Shown here: piece by piece, positions 1 to 10,265 of the stretch
How positions within the stretch are numbered: the first letter of the stretch is position 1
How the letters are laid out: the number at the start of each line of letters is the position of its first letter
Assembly: GCF_000003815.2 (NCBI RefSeq)
Contig: NC_049993.1
Location: 1,729,275 to 1,793,274 of the forward strand
Reading direction: 5' to 3'
Length of the DNA stretch: 64,000 bases
From: Branchiostoma floridae
Taxonomy: Eukaryota > Chordata > Leptocardii > Amphioxiformes > Branchiostomatidae
Notes under the pieces: model-generated
What the model was told of the DNA's origin: nothing
Databases searched by the model: none
Seen by the model: the letters and a program-made list of their open reading frames with translations, nothing else
Translations under genes and position numbers: made by a program

Positions 1-883
1 TGGTCTACGTCGACGTTGATCCCACGTGACTATTTCGACCTATCAGACCCTCTATCTCTCTTTTGCATGCAAAGTCATGGCAAAGTTTCAAAGTTCGCAT
101 TGGTGAACACTTTTGTCGTACAACGCTGAGGTAGCAGGCTTAGACAGCTTCGACGCTTTGTAACACAAACAAAATCGTCACTTAACCCTTTCACAGAAAC
201 ATTGGTCGGCTGAACCGATTTCCCAGGTAGGTTTTACGATTTAGATAGTTAGATATTTTGTGCATAAAAACGTTGGGTTGTGTTTTATGTAAATATAATA
301 AAAGGTTGGATCACAAAGACTGTGAAGCACGCAGATAGAGCACAGTCTGAACTTCCATGAATTTGCTCGCAGCCCGTCCCCTACAAAGGACGGCGCGGCG
401 TTACAAGTAGCCCCGAATGCATATATTCTAGCTCTGTTCTAATTTGAATCCATATATAGTTCTATTTCACTCCAGATCCATATATTTAGCTCTCTGGTTT
501 CCTTGTCAGGTTGCATATAAGGAGGATATGAGATAAACTTTCCGACTTTGGTTGGTAAATTTCATAATCGCCTGCTGTAGACGACACTAAGACTAGTACG
601 CAACCACATGTAGGCCTAATTCCAACCATACTTTGGCGATCGCCGATGGTTGAAAAAGCCATAGTCGCTTCTGTACGACGACGGTCTTTTTGTTGTGCAG
701 ATATGCAAATGTGCTCTTTGAATTAAGCTTTTTTTTAGTTTCGTGAAACAAAAAAAAATGACTGAGTAAAAGTATGTATTTTGCTTGAGTATTTTATTTA
801 TTTCTACCGTAGTTATGATGTATCAGCATCGTGTCAGCACTCCTGGACCTAACACATTCCATGAATGTACTTGTAGGTGAAAG
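1..883 (+). repeat. 5' flank of peptide gene A, duplicated at 9214-10039
   Basis: This non-coding stretch aligns by eye with 9214-10039. Shared blocks include 'gactatttcgacctatcaga', 'catggcaaagtttcaaagtt' and the T-rich run before the start codon. Both copies end just before an ATG that opens a related signal-peptide exon, so the duplication carries the upstream region together with the first exon. No clear TATA box was identified. A promoter role is inferred only from position and from conservation between the two copies. Confidence 0.6.
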
Positions 884-1052
884 ATGAAAGGAACCATGAA
901 CGTCCTGCTCCTGTTGATCGTGTTGGTGATGATGGTGCCTGATGATGTTGTCGGCTACCCTAAATGTCAATGTCCCCCAGAATGCGTGTGTGAAGTTGAT
1001 GAGGACTTTAACCGAGCTGCACGAGAGCGCAAACCACGAGACCTGGCAGCAG
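884..1052 (+). CDS. Small secreted cysteine-containing peptide, copy A, exon 1
   Basis: The ATG opens a typical signal peptide: a Met-Lys start, a Leu/Val/Met-rich core, and probable cleavage after VVG at about residue 24. A short Cys-rich segment (CQCPPECVC) follows, then an acidic to basic stretch (VDEDFN, then ARERKPRDL). A donor GCAG|GTACTA ends the exon in phase 1; without splicing the frame would stop at 1084. The same exon recurs at 10040 with conserved signal and AARERKPRDL segments, which argues for a real gene. I do not recognise the family. A secreted peptide or peptide precursor is inferred from the signal sequence and small size. Two downstream terminal exons (2031 and 2535) match its splice phase. 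Confidence 0.55.
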
Positions 1053-1659
1053 GTACTACCACTATGGCATATGACAGATTATGAATATTGCTAACTGAAA
1101 AAAATATATTTTATAGATGTTTCGCGCGGTTAAAGGGATTATACATAGAGTACGCAGTGGGTATACTTAAGTTAAGCCCCACCTGATTGCATGGAGGTTT
1201 TTCTTATTGTCCTACATGGTTTAATTAGTAGAATCGTATTATCCTATATTGTTTAATTAGTAGACTTACAAGATGTATTCTGTATTCTTCCTTTTTTTTA
1301 TTGTTAACCATACAAAAGTAACTGTACTTTTTTGGCGTGTCTATAAAGCTTGCATGTTATCTGACATGTATGAACAAAAAACAAGATGTTGACTGACTGA
1401 ATCTTCTAGAAAAAATCGCTCTATAACAAACAACCTTTGACCCGATTTCTCCTGATATGACCATCCGTATGACGTAACAACGAAATCTGTCCTTACGCCA
1501 ACTATTACATAAAACCGTTCGTTCTGTACTGAGCAAGTTCTGACCGAAACAGCAAAGCTTAGACTCTATTAGTACCTTTAAGTTATAAACACAAATGTCT
1601 CAAGATTGGGCCAAAATGTTCGTGGAATAAAATATAGGATTGTCCAGAATTTTAGGTGG

Positions 1660-2470
1660 CACTACAACTGTATTCCCATTGTGTGTCCTCTATTGGAAAA
1701 CTCAACTCTGGCGTCTGCACTAGATATCAATTTGTTCATAGCCATGTTACAGTGGTCTGCCACTCTGGCACTCAACCAAATTGCGCAATTTCTGTGGCTC
1801 CTGAGGTATGAGCCTGACTTTGGCCACTAAATTAATGTTGACATGCACATTTTATGTATTAAGTCTATCGGTTCTTTGGAGGCTAGTGTATTGGTCTTGC
1901 CTCATACGTTGAAAAATCTAGCTGCATGTAAAGAACACAACACACTTATTGCGAAGAGCGGGGTTTACATCAGCAACAACAGGGATGTTTACGCCACCTT
2001 TGCCATCAACTGTCAATTTTCTTTCAATAGGTGACTGTCCCCCATTCTGCAAAGATCATGATGAGGACATCCTAGAAATATTACCTACTAACAAAGGCAT
2101 AAATCTGCACGGTTGAAGGACACACATGTACTTGGAGTGCTATATCTTTATTATCAAGATTTGCGATGATGCAGACTTAGAGTTTTGCATAAATAGCTTT
2201 TTTTGTAGCAATGACAGCCGCTCTGCAAAATTGCCTAATTTCTGTGGATCCTGAGGTATGAGCCTGACTTTGGCCACTTGGTAGGAACTTTGTGTTTATT
2301 CAGTCTATCGATTCTTTGGAGGTGTATTGGGCTATCTTCATGCGTTGAAAAATCTAGCTGCATGTAAAGAAAACAACACACTTATCGCGAAGAGCAGGGT
2401 TTACATAAGCAACAACAGGGATGTTCGTGTCACCTTTGCCATCAATCGTCAATTTTCTTTGAATAGGTTC
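1660..2470 (+). repeat. Two copies of a diverged ~440-bp intronic cassette
   Basis: About 1740-2035 and 2210-2470 share a block order: a segment ending 'ttctgtggctcctgag' followed by GTATGA, then 'tgtttattcagtctatcg', then 'gaaaaatctagctgcatgta', and last a T-rich acceptor-like end (aattttcttt...atag). The same cassette appears four more times at 3798-4729 and 7698-8626. The repeated donor-like and acceptor-like ends suggest that an exon-intron unit was duplicated. Only the first copy is followed by an open CPPFCKDH-type exon. Most cassettes now look non-coding. Confidence 0.6.
2031..2116 (+). CDS. Candidate terminal exon of peptide gene A (CPPFCKDHDED type)
   Basis: A pyrimidine-rich tract ending caatag gives an acceptor, and the exon begins with GT GAC TGT, completing the phase-1 codon left by 884-1052. 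It encodes about 27 residues including CPPFCKDHDED and ends at TGA 2114-2116. The motif CPPFCKDHEED is also found inside the 10040 exon, so this is family sequence rather than a chance frame. Joined to exon 1 the product would be 84 residues. Splicing is inferred; no transcript evidence is available. Confidence 0.45.
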
Positions 2471-2534
2471 TGACATCATGGGGAACGTGATAAACAATGT
2501 GTATATCAGCCATTTTTCTTTCGTGTTTTTGCAG

Positions 2535-2602
2535 ATGTTGCTTCGATCAAGACAGTGAATGAGGCATATGAAAACGGAGCCCCGCAACGTCCTCTTATCT
2601 GA
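2535..2602 (+). CDS. Candidate alternative terminal exon (IKTxNEAxENxAP type), copy 1
   Basis: An acceptor, tttttgcag, precedes an exon that starts with two bases completing a phase-1 codon. It reads a short tail containing IKTVNEAYENGAP and stops at TGA 2600-2602. A second copy at 8627-8688 keeps the motif (IKTANEADENEAP) and the stop position although many silent and flanking bases differ, which suggests that the coding frame has been selected. It could be an alternative to 2031-2116 or belong to a separate member of the family. Confidence 0.42.
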
Positions 2603-3797
2603 CATTGACGTGAAAACAGCACACGCAGCAGTAGGTACTACGGATAATTTTTTTGATATTATTTATCCCTGTCAAACAGCAGGAAATCGACATATTGAAG
2701 AATCTTGGAGATCTAAATTCATAAACATTTTCGGCAGTAATACATCCGTTTTTCTTTTTAACATTGCGGGAATTCAAAGGTTGACTGAACTTCGCAAATC
2801 ACTGATCCGGGCCCTTTCAGTGAGTTATGGGTGAATATTTCACCATAGTTCGACTGTCACTTCACAGTCGGGCGACCCTCTGGCGATCCAAAGCCGAAGT
2901 TCCACTTTTGTAAAAGGGTCTTTAAGACATCTATTTCAGACATTTTGATAAGTGCGGCAGTATTCTATATCCATTGTTTGCTCGCAGTTAACTTTTGGAT
3001 TCGGATCTTCAAATAAAGTTTTCTCTAAAGTATGTATTATTTTGAAAAAAAGACGACACAACTTTTACCAAATTTGTTTATTGACATCAATTTCCTCTCT
3101 ACCCTATTTAGATTGCTGTGTTATCTGGGACTACTGGTGCTGGATGGTGAGACATCACCAGTGCTACTTACCTGAGAGATCTTCTGCTTGCAGCCACACT
3201 CTGTGATTTACTAAATGAACGCTAGCGCACTTGTAGTTGCTAACGATCAAGTAGAAATCCGCCCAGATCTCATTCTGAATGACTCATTCCACAATTTAGC
3301 TCATTTGTTAACTGAGCACCCCGTTACAGCACAAAGCATTGGTCTAAACATTCGAGGAGATTTTGACAACAAATTCTAAAAGAGCTTAAAGTTGTTCAAG
3401 AAATTGTATGTGAATGAGCCATATGATGTATGTGTCAGGAACACATACTAGAGTTAATAAACAATAAATAAACCTTGATTTCGGGATGAAAGGAGTTTAG
3501 AGGTGCCGATGTTTAGCCGAATAAAAAGTGCTTGCTATGCATGGTGAACATAGATGATCTCGGTGTCTCTTTGTGACAATGAATACTGTAGCGGTTAATG
3601 TTGGCTAACAATATGATACAGAAAATAAATGTTCACTTGTATGACCGACCCCTCTGAGGGAGGCGCGCGTCAAGAGGACGGCAATGAAACTGGAGTCAAA
3701 AACGTCGAAAACAACATATGGGGTTTTCAACAATCAGCTCTTTCCCTAAACATGTACAAGGGACGCCTGCGCTTGTGGAAGGTGGACTAGAATTATA
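2603..3797. other. No recognised gene; possible decayed coding fragment
   Basis: No convincing gene is seen. A short frame at 3214-3379 (54 residues) and an adjacent frame just upstream read protein-like Leu-rich sequence in shifted frames, which could be a decayed exon, but I do not recognise it. A tail-like stretch 'taataaacaataaataaacc' at about 3455 may be the 3' end of an old element. Confidence 0.3.
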
Positions 3798-4729
3798 TTA
3801 CCTACTGAGAAAGACATACCTTTGCACGGTTAAACGAAATACATATCATTGGAGTGTGTAAAGAATGTGTGGTGACCTAATCACTAAGAGTTGCCATGAT
3901 GCAGGCATAGAGTTTTGCATACTCAGCCGTTTCTTTGTAGCCATGGGACACTCAGCCGAATTGCGCAATTTCCGTGGCTCCTGAGTTTGACTTTGGCCAC
4001 ATGGCATGCATGTTGTGTTTATTCAGTCTATCAGTTCTTTAGAGGTTTATTTGTCTTGCCCCAAACGTCAAAAATCTATCTGCGTAGAAAGAACTCAACA
4101 CACTTTTTTATCGCGACTAGTAGGTGGTGATGCGTGTGGTATGCTTGTACATATGTAACAACAGGAATGTTCTTGCCACTATTTTTATCACTGGTTAATT
4201 TTTTTAATACAGCTAGTATCTTTGGCTCATCAGACACTAACGGGGACGTGATCCAAAAAAATGTGTATATCAGCACTATAAGTGTATTTCCATTGTGTCT
4301 ACTACTGCGCATCTTTACTATGACCTCTGCACTACATAGCCATTTGTTCGTAGCCATGGCACAGTCTTCCACTCTGGCACTCTGCCAAATTGCGTAACTT
4401 CTGTGGCGCCTGAGGTAAGAGTTTGACTTTGGCCACTTGACACGCATGTTGTGTTTATTTAGTGTGTCGGTTCTTTTTCAGGTTACTGTATTGGTCTAAC
4501 CTCAAATCTAGCTGGTTGTAAAGAACACAGCACACTTATGGTGAAGGATAAGGCGACCCGGCATGCCAGTTACCAGTACGGCTTGTGCAGAAGTAACAAC
4601 AGTGATGTTCGTGCTGCCTTTGCCAATTTTCTTTCAATGCAGCCTAGACATTAAAGGGGACCTGGTCCTGAAAAATCATGTATGTTTCAGCTATTTTTCA
4701 TCCCTCGCGTTTTTTTTGCATGTGTAGCT
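3798..4729 (+). repeat. Left copy of a ~930-bp duplicated segment (two cassettes)
   Basis: This segment is nearly identical to 7698-8626, offset about 3897 bp, with only scattered substitutions. Each copy contains two of the cassettes described at 1660-2470. The left copy diverges abruptly just after 'tttttttgcatgtgtag', exactly where the right copy continues into the IKTANEA exon. The left copy has therefore lost that terminal exon at the breakpoint. The LINE and its host minisatellite lie between the two copies. Confidence 0.8.
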
Positions 4730-4992
4730 CGCATCGCGAAGACTTTGATTTGTAAAGGAAACAGATACTCATAGAAGCAAGATTAACCACAGACTCCTAT
4801 GTCAGATTTATATATATATGAATTAAATTGTATTCATATTTGTTCCTATTATCTATTTGGAAGTATAAGACGTCATGTGATAATGGCGATTAAAGGATTC
4901 AACTTTCCCCTAACTTAATCAGATAACATCTTGTTGCATCTTTATACACGTGAATGGTATTATTTTGACACACATGATATTGCAATTCGTCA

Positions 4993-5346
4993 AATGTACG
5001 GAAATTCAATAAAGCGCTAGCGATCTTGTATTAGCAGAAAATCCCGTTTTGAATTCTTTAGGATCTAATTATTCTCAATATGCGAATAGATATTCTAAAA
5101 ATGAGTATATATCGGTGGAAAATGCCATGTTGGAATTCTTTAGGATACGATTAATTCAAATATACGGCAATATTCATTGAAAGACGATCTAGCATTCGCA
5201 GAAAATCCTATATTGGGATTCATTAGCATCCGGAGAACTGAAATTATACAGCAATATCCCTACAAAAACTATTAGCATTCGTAGAAAATCCTACATTGGA
5301 ATTCTTTAGGATCTGGATATTCCAAAAATACGGAAATATTCTTTAA
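4993..5346. repeat. Diverged ~85-bp tandem repeat (left of the LINE)
   Basis: About four diverged units share 'gcagaaaatccyatattgg' and 'gaattctttaggatct'-like cores. Related units resume at 7485-7680 (for example 'ttagcatccgtggaaaatcc'). The LINE was inserted into this array. Confidence 0.65.
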
Positions 5347-7302
5347 ATGAATACCGATGGCGCCTCTTTCCCAAACTCTGTACCCAGAACAGAACTAGCT
5401 CTCAATTCAATTAATTGTTGCCCCGCAAATGTCTACAGTGTACTGTCAAACCTCAATATAAACAAGGCCACAGGGCCTGATGGACTAAGTAATAGGCTTC
5501 TGAAGTGTATAGCACCTTCAATAGCACAACCACTGTCGCATTTGTTTAACGTTTCATTAGAATACGGCTGTTTTCCGTCAATTTGGAAATTTTCAAATGT
5601 TGTCCCTGTGTATAAAAAAGGTGATAAGCAGGCCAAAGAAAACTATAGGCCTATTTCACTCCTGTGCTGTGTGTCCAAAGTGTTTGAACGGATAGTTTAT
5701 GCCCCATTATCTGCGTACTTACATGGCAACAACCTGCTAACCGATCGAAATTCTGGATTCACCCCCGGAGACTCAACAGTTAATTCATTGACACACCTTG
5801 TTCATAAGCTGCACAAAGCAGTAGACCAAGGTTTTGAAGTACGCACCGTTTTCTTGGACATATCAAAAGCTTTTGATAAGGTATGGCACGATGGTCTCCT
5901 TTTCAAATTAAGCCAACTAGGGATATCTGGTTCACTTCTTCAATGGATACAATCTTATCTCACAAATCGGAAGCAGAGAGTTGTCATTAACGGGGCATGT
6001 TCCGACTGGCTACCGATTGACGCAGGTGTCCCACAGGGGTCGCTTTTGGGCCCACTCCTTTTCCTAGTTTTTATTAACGATCTAGTGGACAACTTGCAAA
6101 CTGATGCCAATCTTTTTGCTGATGACACGTCTCTTGTGGAAGTAGTTTTGGATCCGCTCGTCTCAGCAAATAGATTGAACCATGATCTTAGAATGGTGGG
6201 TGAATGGTCGGACCAGTGGCTGGTAACTTTTAATCCCCTTAAAACTGAACTGATGACATTCTCCATGAAAAGGATCAAAGTCTATCACCCACCATTAGTG
6301 TTTAAAGGAGTTGTGCTTCAGGAAGTTGACTCTCACAAGCATTTGGGCTTAAACTTGAAACGTGACTTGTCCTGGTCATATCACGTGTCTACATTGATTA
6401 CCAAGGCAATGAAGCGAATCAATCTTCTGAAGAGGATATCATATTTTGTTCCTAGGGGAACATTAGAAACTCTGTATGTCACTATGATTCGTCCATTACT
6501 TGAATATGCTGACATTGTTTGGTGTGGCCTTCTCGGCAAAGATTGTGATCTTCTTGAGTCTGTCCAGATGGCCGCGACACGAGTTTGTACCGGAGCCATG
6601 AGAGGCACTAAACATGAGAGCTTGTTAGCCGATGTTGCATTGGACACACTAGCGGACAGAAGGAAAAAGCACCAGTTGATTCAGTTTTGGAAAATTATGA
6701 ATGGTCTCGCACCACTGTACTTACATAATATTATCCCTCCACGTATCTGTGATACGGTCCCTTACAACCTTCGCGCAAACCAAAACCTTACTTCCATTGC
6801 CTGTAAAACTGAAAAGTATAAAAGATCCTTCCTACCGTCAACTGTTCACTTGTGGAATGAACTGGATACGAATGCTAAAGCCGTCCTTTCGATCAACACT
6901 TTCAAAAAAGAGCTGGACTCACTATTCAACAAGCCGACAAAATACTCCCATTTCTCTTATGGCCAAGGTCGTTCCGCAGTTCATCTTACAAGGCTCCGTC
7001 TAAACTTCAGTCAGTTAAACTACCATCTATTTCAACACCATTGTATTGATTATCCTACATGTAAATGCGGCTATCAGTGTGAAACAACCGAACATTATCT
7101 ACTACACTGCACACTCTATGCTAGCCAAAGAAGTTCTTTGTTATCGGCTGTCTCAAATATTATAGTAGACCTAAAGCACCTCAACGACACTACTTTATGT
7201 ACTTTACTGTTATCAGGATCAACATCTCTCTCACATCAACAGAACTGTAACATTTTTGATCTTGTCATTACCTATATCCATTGTACAGGCAGGTTCTCCT
7301 AA
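5347..7302 (+). CDS. Reverse transcriptase of a non-LTR retrotransposon
   Basis: The frame of 651 codons is uninterrupted. It would copy element RNA into DNA at a nicked target. Fingers-domain motifs are seen first (NKATGPDGL, then FSNVVPVYKKGD and NYRPISLL near residues 35-105). DISKAFDKVWH and GVPQGSLLGPLLFLVFINDL follow, and the catalytic FADD box is near residue 258. The thumb region has HLGLNLKRDLSW. The C-terminus contains a CKCGYQC...H...C knuckle-like motif and the RLRLNFSQLNYHLF block seen in many CR1/Jockey-group elements. The usual N-terminal endonuclease is absent, and the ATG lies at the truncation point, so the true start was probably upstream. The lack of any stop or frameshift suggests a recent insertion. 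The clade is a judgement from motifs only. Confidence 0.9.
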   Translation: MNTDGASFPNSVPRTELALNSINCCPANVYSVLSNLNINKATGPDGLSNRLLKCIAPSIAQPLSHLFNVSLEYGCFPSIWKFSNVVPVYKKGDKQAKENYRPISLLCCVSKVFERIVYAPLSAYLHGNNLLTDRNSGFTPGDSTVNSLTHLVHKLHKAVDQGFEVRTVFLDISKAFDKVWHDGLLFKLSQLGISGSLLQWIQSYLTNRKQRVVINGACSDWLPIDAGVPQGSLLGPLLFLVFINDLVDNLQTDANLFADDTSLVEVVLDPLVSANRLNHDLRMVGEWSDQWLVTFNPLKTELMTFSMKRIKVYHPPLVFKGVVLQEVDSHKHLGLNLKRDLSWSYHVSTLITKAMKRINLLKRISYFVPRGTLETLYVTMIRPLLEYADIVWCGLLGKDCDLLESVQMAATRVCTGAMRGTKHESLLADVALDTLADRRKKHQLIQFWKIMNGLAPLYLHNIIPPRICDTVPYNLRANQNLTSIACKTEKYKRSFLPSTVHLWNELDTNAKAVLSINTFKKELDSLFNKPTKYSHFSYGQGRSAVHLTRLRLNFSQLNYHLFQHHCIDYPTCKCGYQCETTEHYLLHCTLYASQRSSLLSAVSNIIVDLKHLNDTTLCTLLLSGSTSLSHQQNCNIFDLVITYIHCTGRFS

Positions 7303-7484
7303 TTGATTCAGCACCAACTTGTCTTGTTTAAATTTACTTTTCTGTTATCCATTTTGTACTTATGTATGTAATGTCGTTTACTATTCTTGTTTTATGCGTA
7401 TGTTTCTTGAGTAGAAGGCTTAATATAAGCAATTTGTGCTTTCCGCCTCATACTCGCAAAATATATGTGAATAAATAAAAAACA
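5347..7484 (+). mobile_element. 5'-truncated non-LTR retrotransposon (CR1/Jockey-like)
   Basis: The element holds one long reverse transcriptase frame and a short 3' UTR ending in 'gaataaataaaaaac'. It is bounded by attctttaa at 5338-5346 and again at 7485-7493, a likely 9-bp target-site duplication, although the same letters also occur in the host tandem repeat. There is no endonuclease or ORF1 coding upstream, so the copy is 5'-truncated. Confidence 0.75.
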
Positions 7485-7697
7485 ATTCTTTAAGATGCTG
7501 CTTAGCATCCGTGGAAAATCCCATTTTGGGATATGTTTGAGTCTTTTCATTCCGGATCCCAAAAAAACAAATTCCGGATATTTTACAGATCCCACTCGAA
7601 TCCGTTAGCATCCGCTAGCATTTGTCACAAATGCATACATATCCCTGTTCATATATGGCTACATCCGATAGCTTTTAGCCCAGTGAGAATTACATTA

Positions 7698-8626
7698 CCT
7701 ACTAAGAAAGGCATAGCTTTGCACGGTTAAACGAAATACATATCATTGGAGTGTGTAAATAATGTGTGGTGACCTAATCACTAAGAGTTGCCATGATGCA
7801 GGCATAGAGTTTTGCATACTCAGCCGTTTCTTTGTAGCCATGGGACACTCAGCCAAATTGCGCAATTTCCGTGGCTCCTGAGTTTGACTTTGGCCACATG
7901 GCATGCATGTTGTGTTTATTCAGTCTATCAGTTCTTTAGAGGTGTATTTGTCTTGCCCCTAACGTCAAAAATCTATCTGCGTAGAAAGAACTCAACACAC
8001 TTTTTTATCGCGACTAGTAGGTGGTGATGCGTGTGGTATGCTTGTACATATGTAACAACAGGAATGTTCTTGCCACTATTTTTATCACTGGTATATTTTT
8101 TTTAATACAGCTATTATCTTTGGCTCATCAGACACTAATGGGAACGTGATCCTAAAAAAATTTGTATATCAGCACTATAAGTGTATTTCCATTGTGTCTA
8201 CTACTGCGCATCTCCACTATGACCTCTGCACTACATAGTCATTTGTTCGTAGCCATGACACAGTCTTCCACTCTGGCACTCTGCCAAATTGCGTAACTTC
8301 TGTGGCTCCTGAGGTAAGAGTTTGACTTTGGCCACTTGACACGCATGTTGTGTTTATTTAGTGTGTCGGTTCTTTTTCAGGTTACTGTATTGGTCTAACC
8401 TCAAATCTAGCTGGTTGTAAAGAACACAGCACACTTATGGTGAAGAATAAGGCGACCCGGCATGCCAGTTACCAGTACGGCTTGTACAGAAGTAACAACA
8501 GTGATGTTCGTGCTGCCTTTGCCAATTTTCTTTCAATGCAGCCTAGACATTAAAGGGGACCTGGTCCTGAAAAATCATGTATGTTTCAGCTATTTTTCAT
8601 CTCTCGCGTTTTTTTTGCATGTCTAG
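7698..8626 (+). repeat. Right copy of the ~930-bp duplicated segment
   Basis: This is the partner of 3798-4729. It contains two cassettes and runs directly into the terminal exon at 8627, which makes it the more complete copy. Confidence 0.8.
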
Positions 8627-8688
8627 CTTTGATTAAGACAGCGAATGAGGCAGACGAAAACGAGGCCCCGAAACATCCTCTTTTCTGA
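8627..8688 (+). CDS. Candidate terminal exon (IKTxNEAxENxAP type), copy 2
   Basis: A long T tract ending gtctag gives the acceptor. Two bases complete a phase-1 codon, then the frame reads a tail with IKTANEADENEAP and ends at TGA 8686-8688. It parallels 2535-2602 in length and motif. The only compatible upstream signal-peptide exon in the window is at 884-1052, more than 7 kb away. It may be an alternative end for that gene or the remnant of a duplicated gene whose first exon has been lost. Confidence 0.4.
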
Positions 8689-8937
8689 CATTGACGTGGA
8701 TACAGCACACGAAATGTCTCGCCATCGGTTCTTTACAAATGTGCTTTATTACAGTAAATATACCTTTAATGCACCTTTGACCCTTTGCTGACGTCACACT
8801 TCCGTTCCGGATGTGTGACTTAGGCTCTATGTCGTTTCAACTTGAGAAGGAACAGAGAACTGATCGAAAGCTTGTTGGTAAGTGCTTTATTTTGTCCACG
8901 GATAAATGGTCTTTAAATTGTAACATAATACCTTCAA

Positions 8938-9075
8938 TGTGTCTAAAGAGATTACGGTTACGAGAGTTGGAAACCATAGCAATACTCCTATCTGGAAAAT
9001 ACTTTTCGTATCAGGCAATTATAAAATTTCTGTCACTTCAGCACGCATTGCATCCTTGTCTTCTAGCATTAATCA
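8938..9075. repeat. Dispersed repeat, also at 47823-47970
   Basis: 'tgtctaaagagattacggt' and 'atacttttcgtatcag'-like blocks recur in the same order at 47823-47970, with a shorter related piece at about 47650-47710. It is a short interspersed element of unknown class with no coding capacity visible. Confidence 0.6.
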
Positions 9076-9213
9076 TTTCATAGTTAACAATAGGAGGTGC
9101 GGTACCTGAAAATAGTATAAAAAATTGCAAAAAATTCTGACGCATAACACCGTGAATGAGCAAGATCCTTACCTCTGCTTGAAGAATACCATTCCTAAGA
9201 TTAGTCGGACCTT

Positions 9214-10039
9214 GTCTACGCATAGCCAGTAGGACGTTGATCACAAGTGACTATTTCGACCTATCAGACACTCTATCTCTGTTTTGTATGCCAGGTCATG
9301 GCAAAGTTTCAAAGTTCGCATGAGAGTGCAATTTTGTCGCTCAACGCGGAGGTAGCAAACGTTTGGTAACTACTACTACATACAAAACTCGTCAATTAAC
9401 CCTGTCGCAAAACCATTGGACGGCTGAACCAATTACCAGGTATTTTTTATGGGTTATGACTGCAATATTTTGTGCATAGAGAAATTAGGTAGTGCAATAT
9501 GTAAACAATGGATGGATCGATCACAGAGACGGTAATACACTCATACCAAGCACGTAATCATTACCTTGACCTTGCTCGAGCTTGCAACCCATCCCCAGCA
9601 ACGAACGCAGATGTGGAAGAATCTATTCTATTCTAGCTCCAATTTACTCCTATTAAGATCTGTTAAAAAATACTTTTAAGGAGTTTCATACGCCAAAATT
9701 AATAGTTAGTTTTCTGTACACGACTGTAAATAAACGAGTAGGCAACCTCATCGACTTACTGGCAAGTTCTAACCATAGTTTGGCTATGGTTCGTAGATCA
9801 TGATCGGCTCTGTGCGATGGCGGTTTTATCTTTATATTTTGATGTGCAGCCATGTAAATGTGATCATTAAGACTTTTTTAGTTCCGTAAAAAAAACAAAA
9901 AACTAAGCTGACAAAGAAAGTATGCCTGCATTGCCAGATTACTTCTCTTTTTTTACTACCGTAGATATGACGTATTGTTGTCGCGTCACCACTCCAGGAC
10001 CTAAATCCTTTCATGTAATTATGTACTTGTAGGGGAAAG
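9214..10039 (+). repeat. 5' flank of peptide gene B, duplicate of 1-883
   Basis: The duplicated upstream region of the second secreted-peptide exon matches 1-883 in order and spacing with moderate divergence. This points to a tandem gene duplication older than the near-identical 930-bp segments at 3.8 and 7.7 kb. Confidence 0.6.
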
Positions 10040-10265
10040 ATGAAAGGAACCATAAAAGTCCTGCTCCTGTTGATCGTGTTGGTGGCCATGGTGCCAGATG
10101 GTGTTGTTGGCTTATGGTGCACGCCCCCCCCCCCCCCCCCGTTTCGTTGCCCCCCATTCTGCAAAGATCATGAGGAGGACTTTATTTTTTTTATTTTTTT
10201 TATTTTTGTTGATGAGGACTTTAACCCAGCTGCACGAGAGCGCAAACCACGAGACCTGGGGGCTG
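10040..10265 (+). CDS. Small secreted cysteine-containing peptide, copy B, exon 1
   Basis: This is a paralogue of 884-1052. It has the same signal peptide (MKGTIKVLLLLIVLV) and the same distal AARERKPRDL block. Between them lie a poly-proline run made by a C homopolymer, CPPFCKDHEEDF, and an Ile/Phe run made by a T-rich simple repeat. These low-complexity expansions keep the frame open but are unlikely to suit a normal secreted peptide, so this copy may be decaying. A donor GCTG|GTACGA gives phase 1, as in copy A; unspliced, the frame stops at 10312. No matching terminal exon was found downstream before the 66-bp minisatellite. Confidence 0.45.

Noticed and set aside
4134-4447. Frames of 87 and 123 codons on opposite strands in the cassette region
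   Set aside because: They occur in duplicated intronic cassettes and are not preserved between copies at 3.8 and 7.7 kb.
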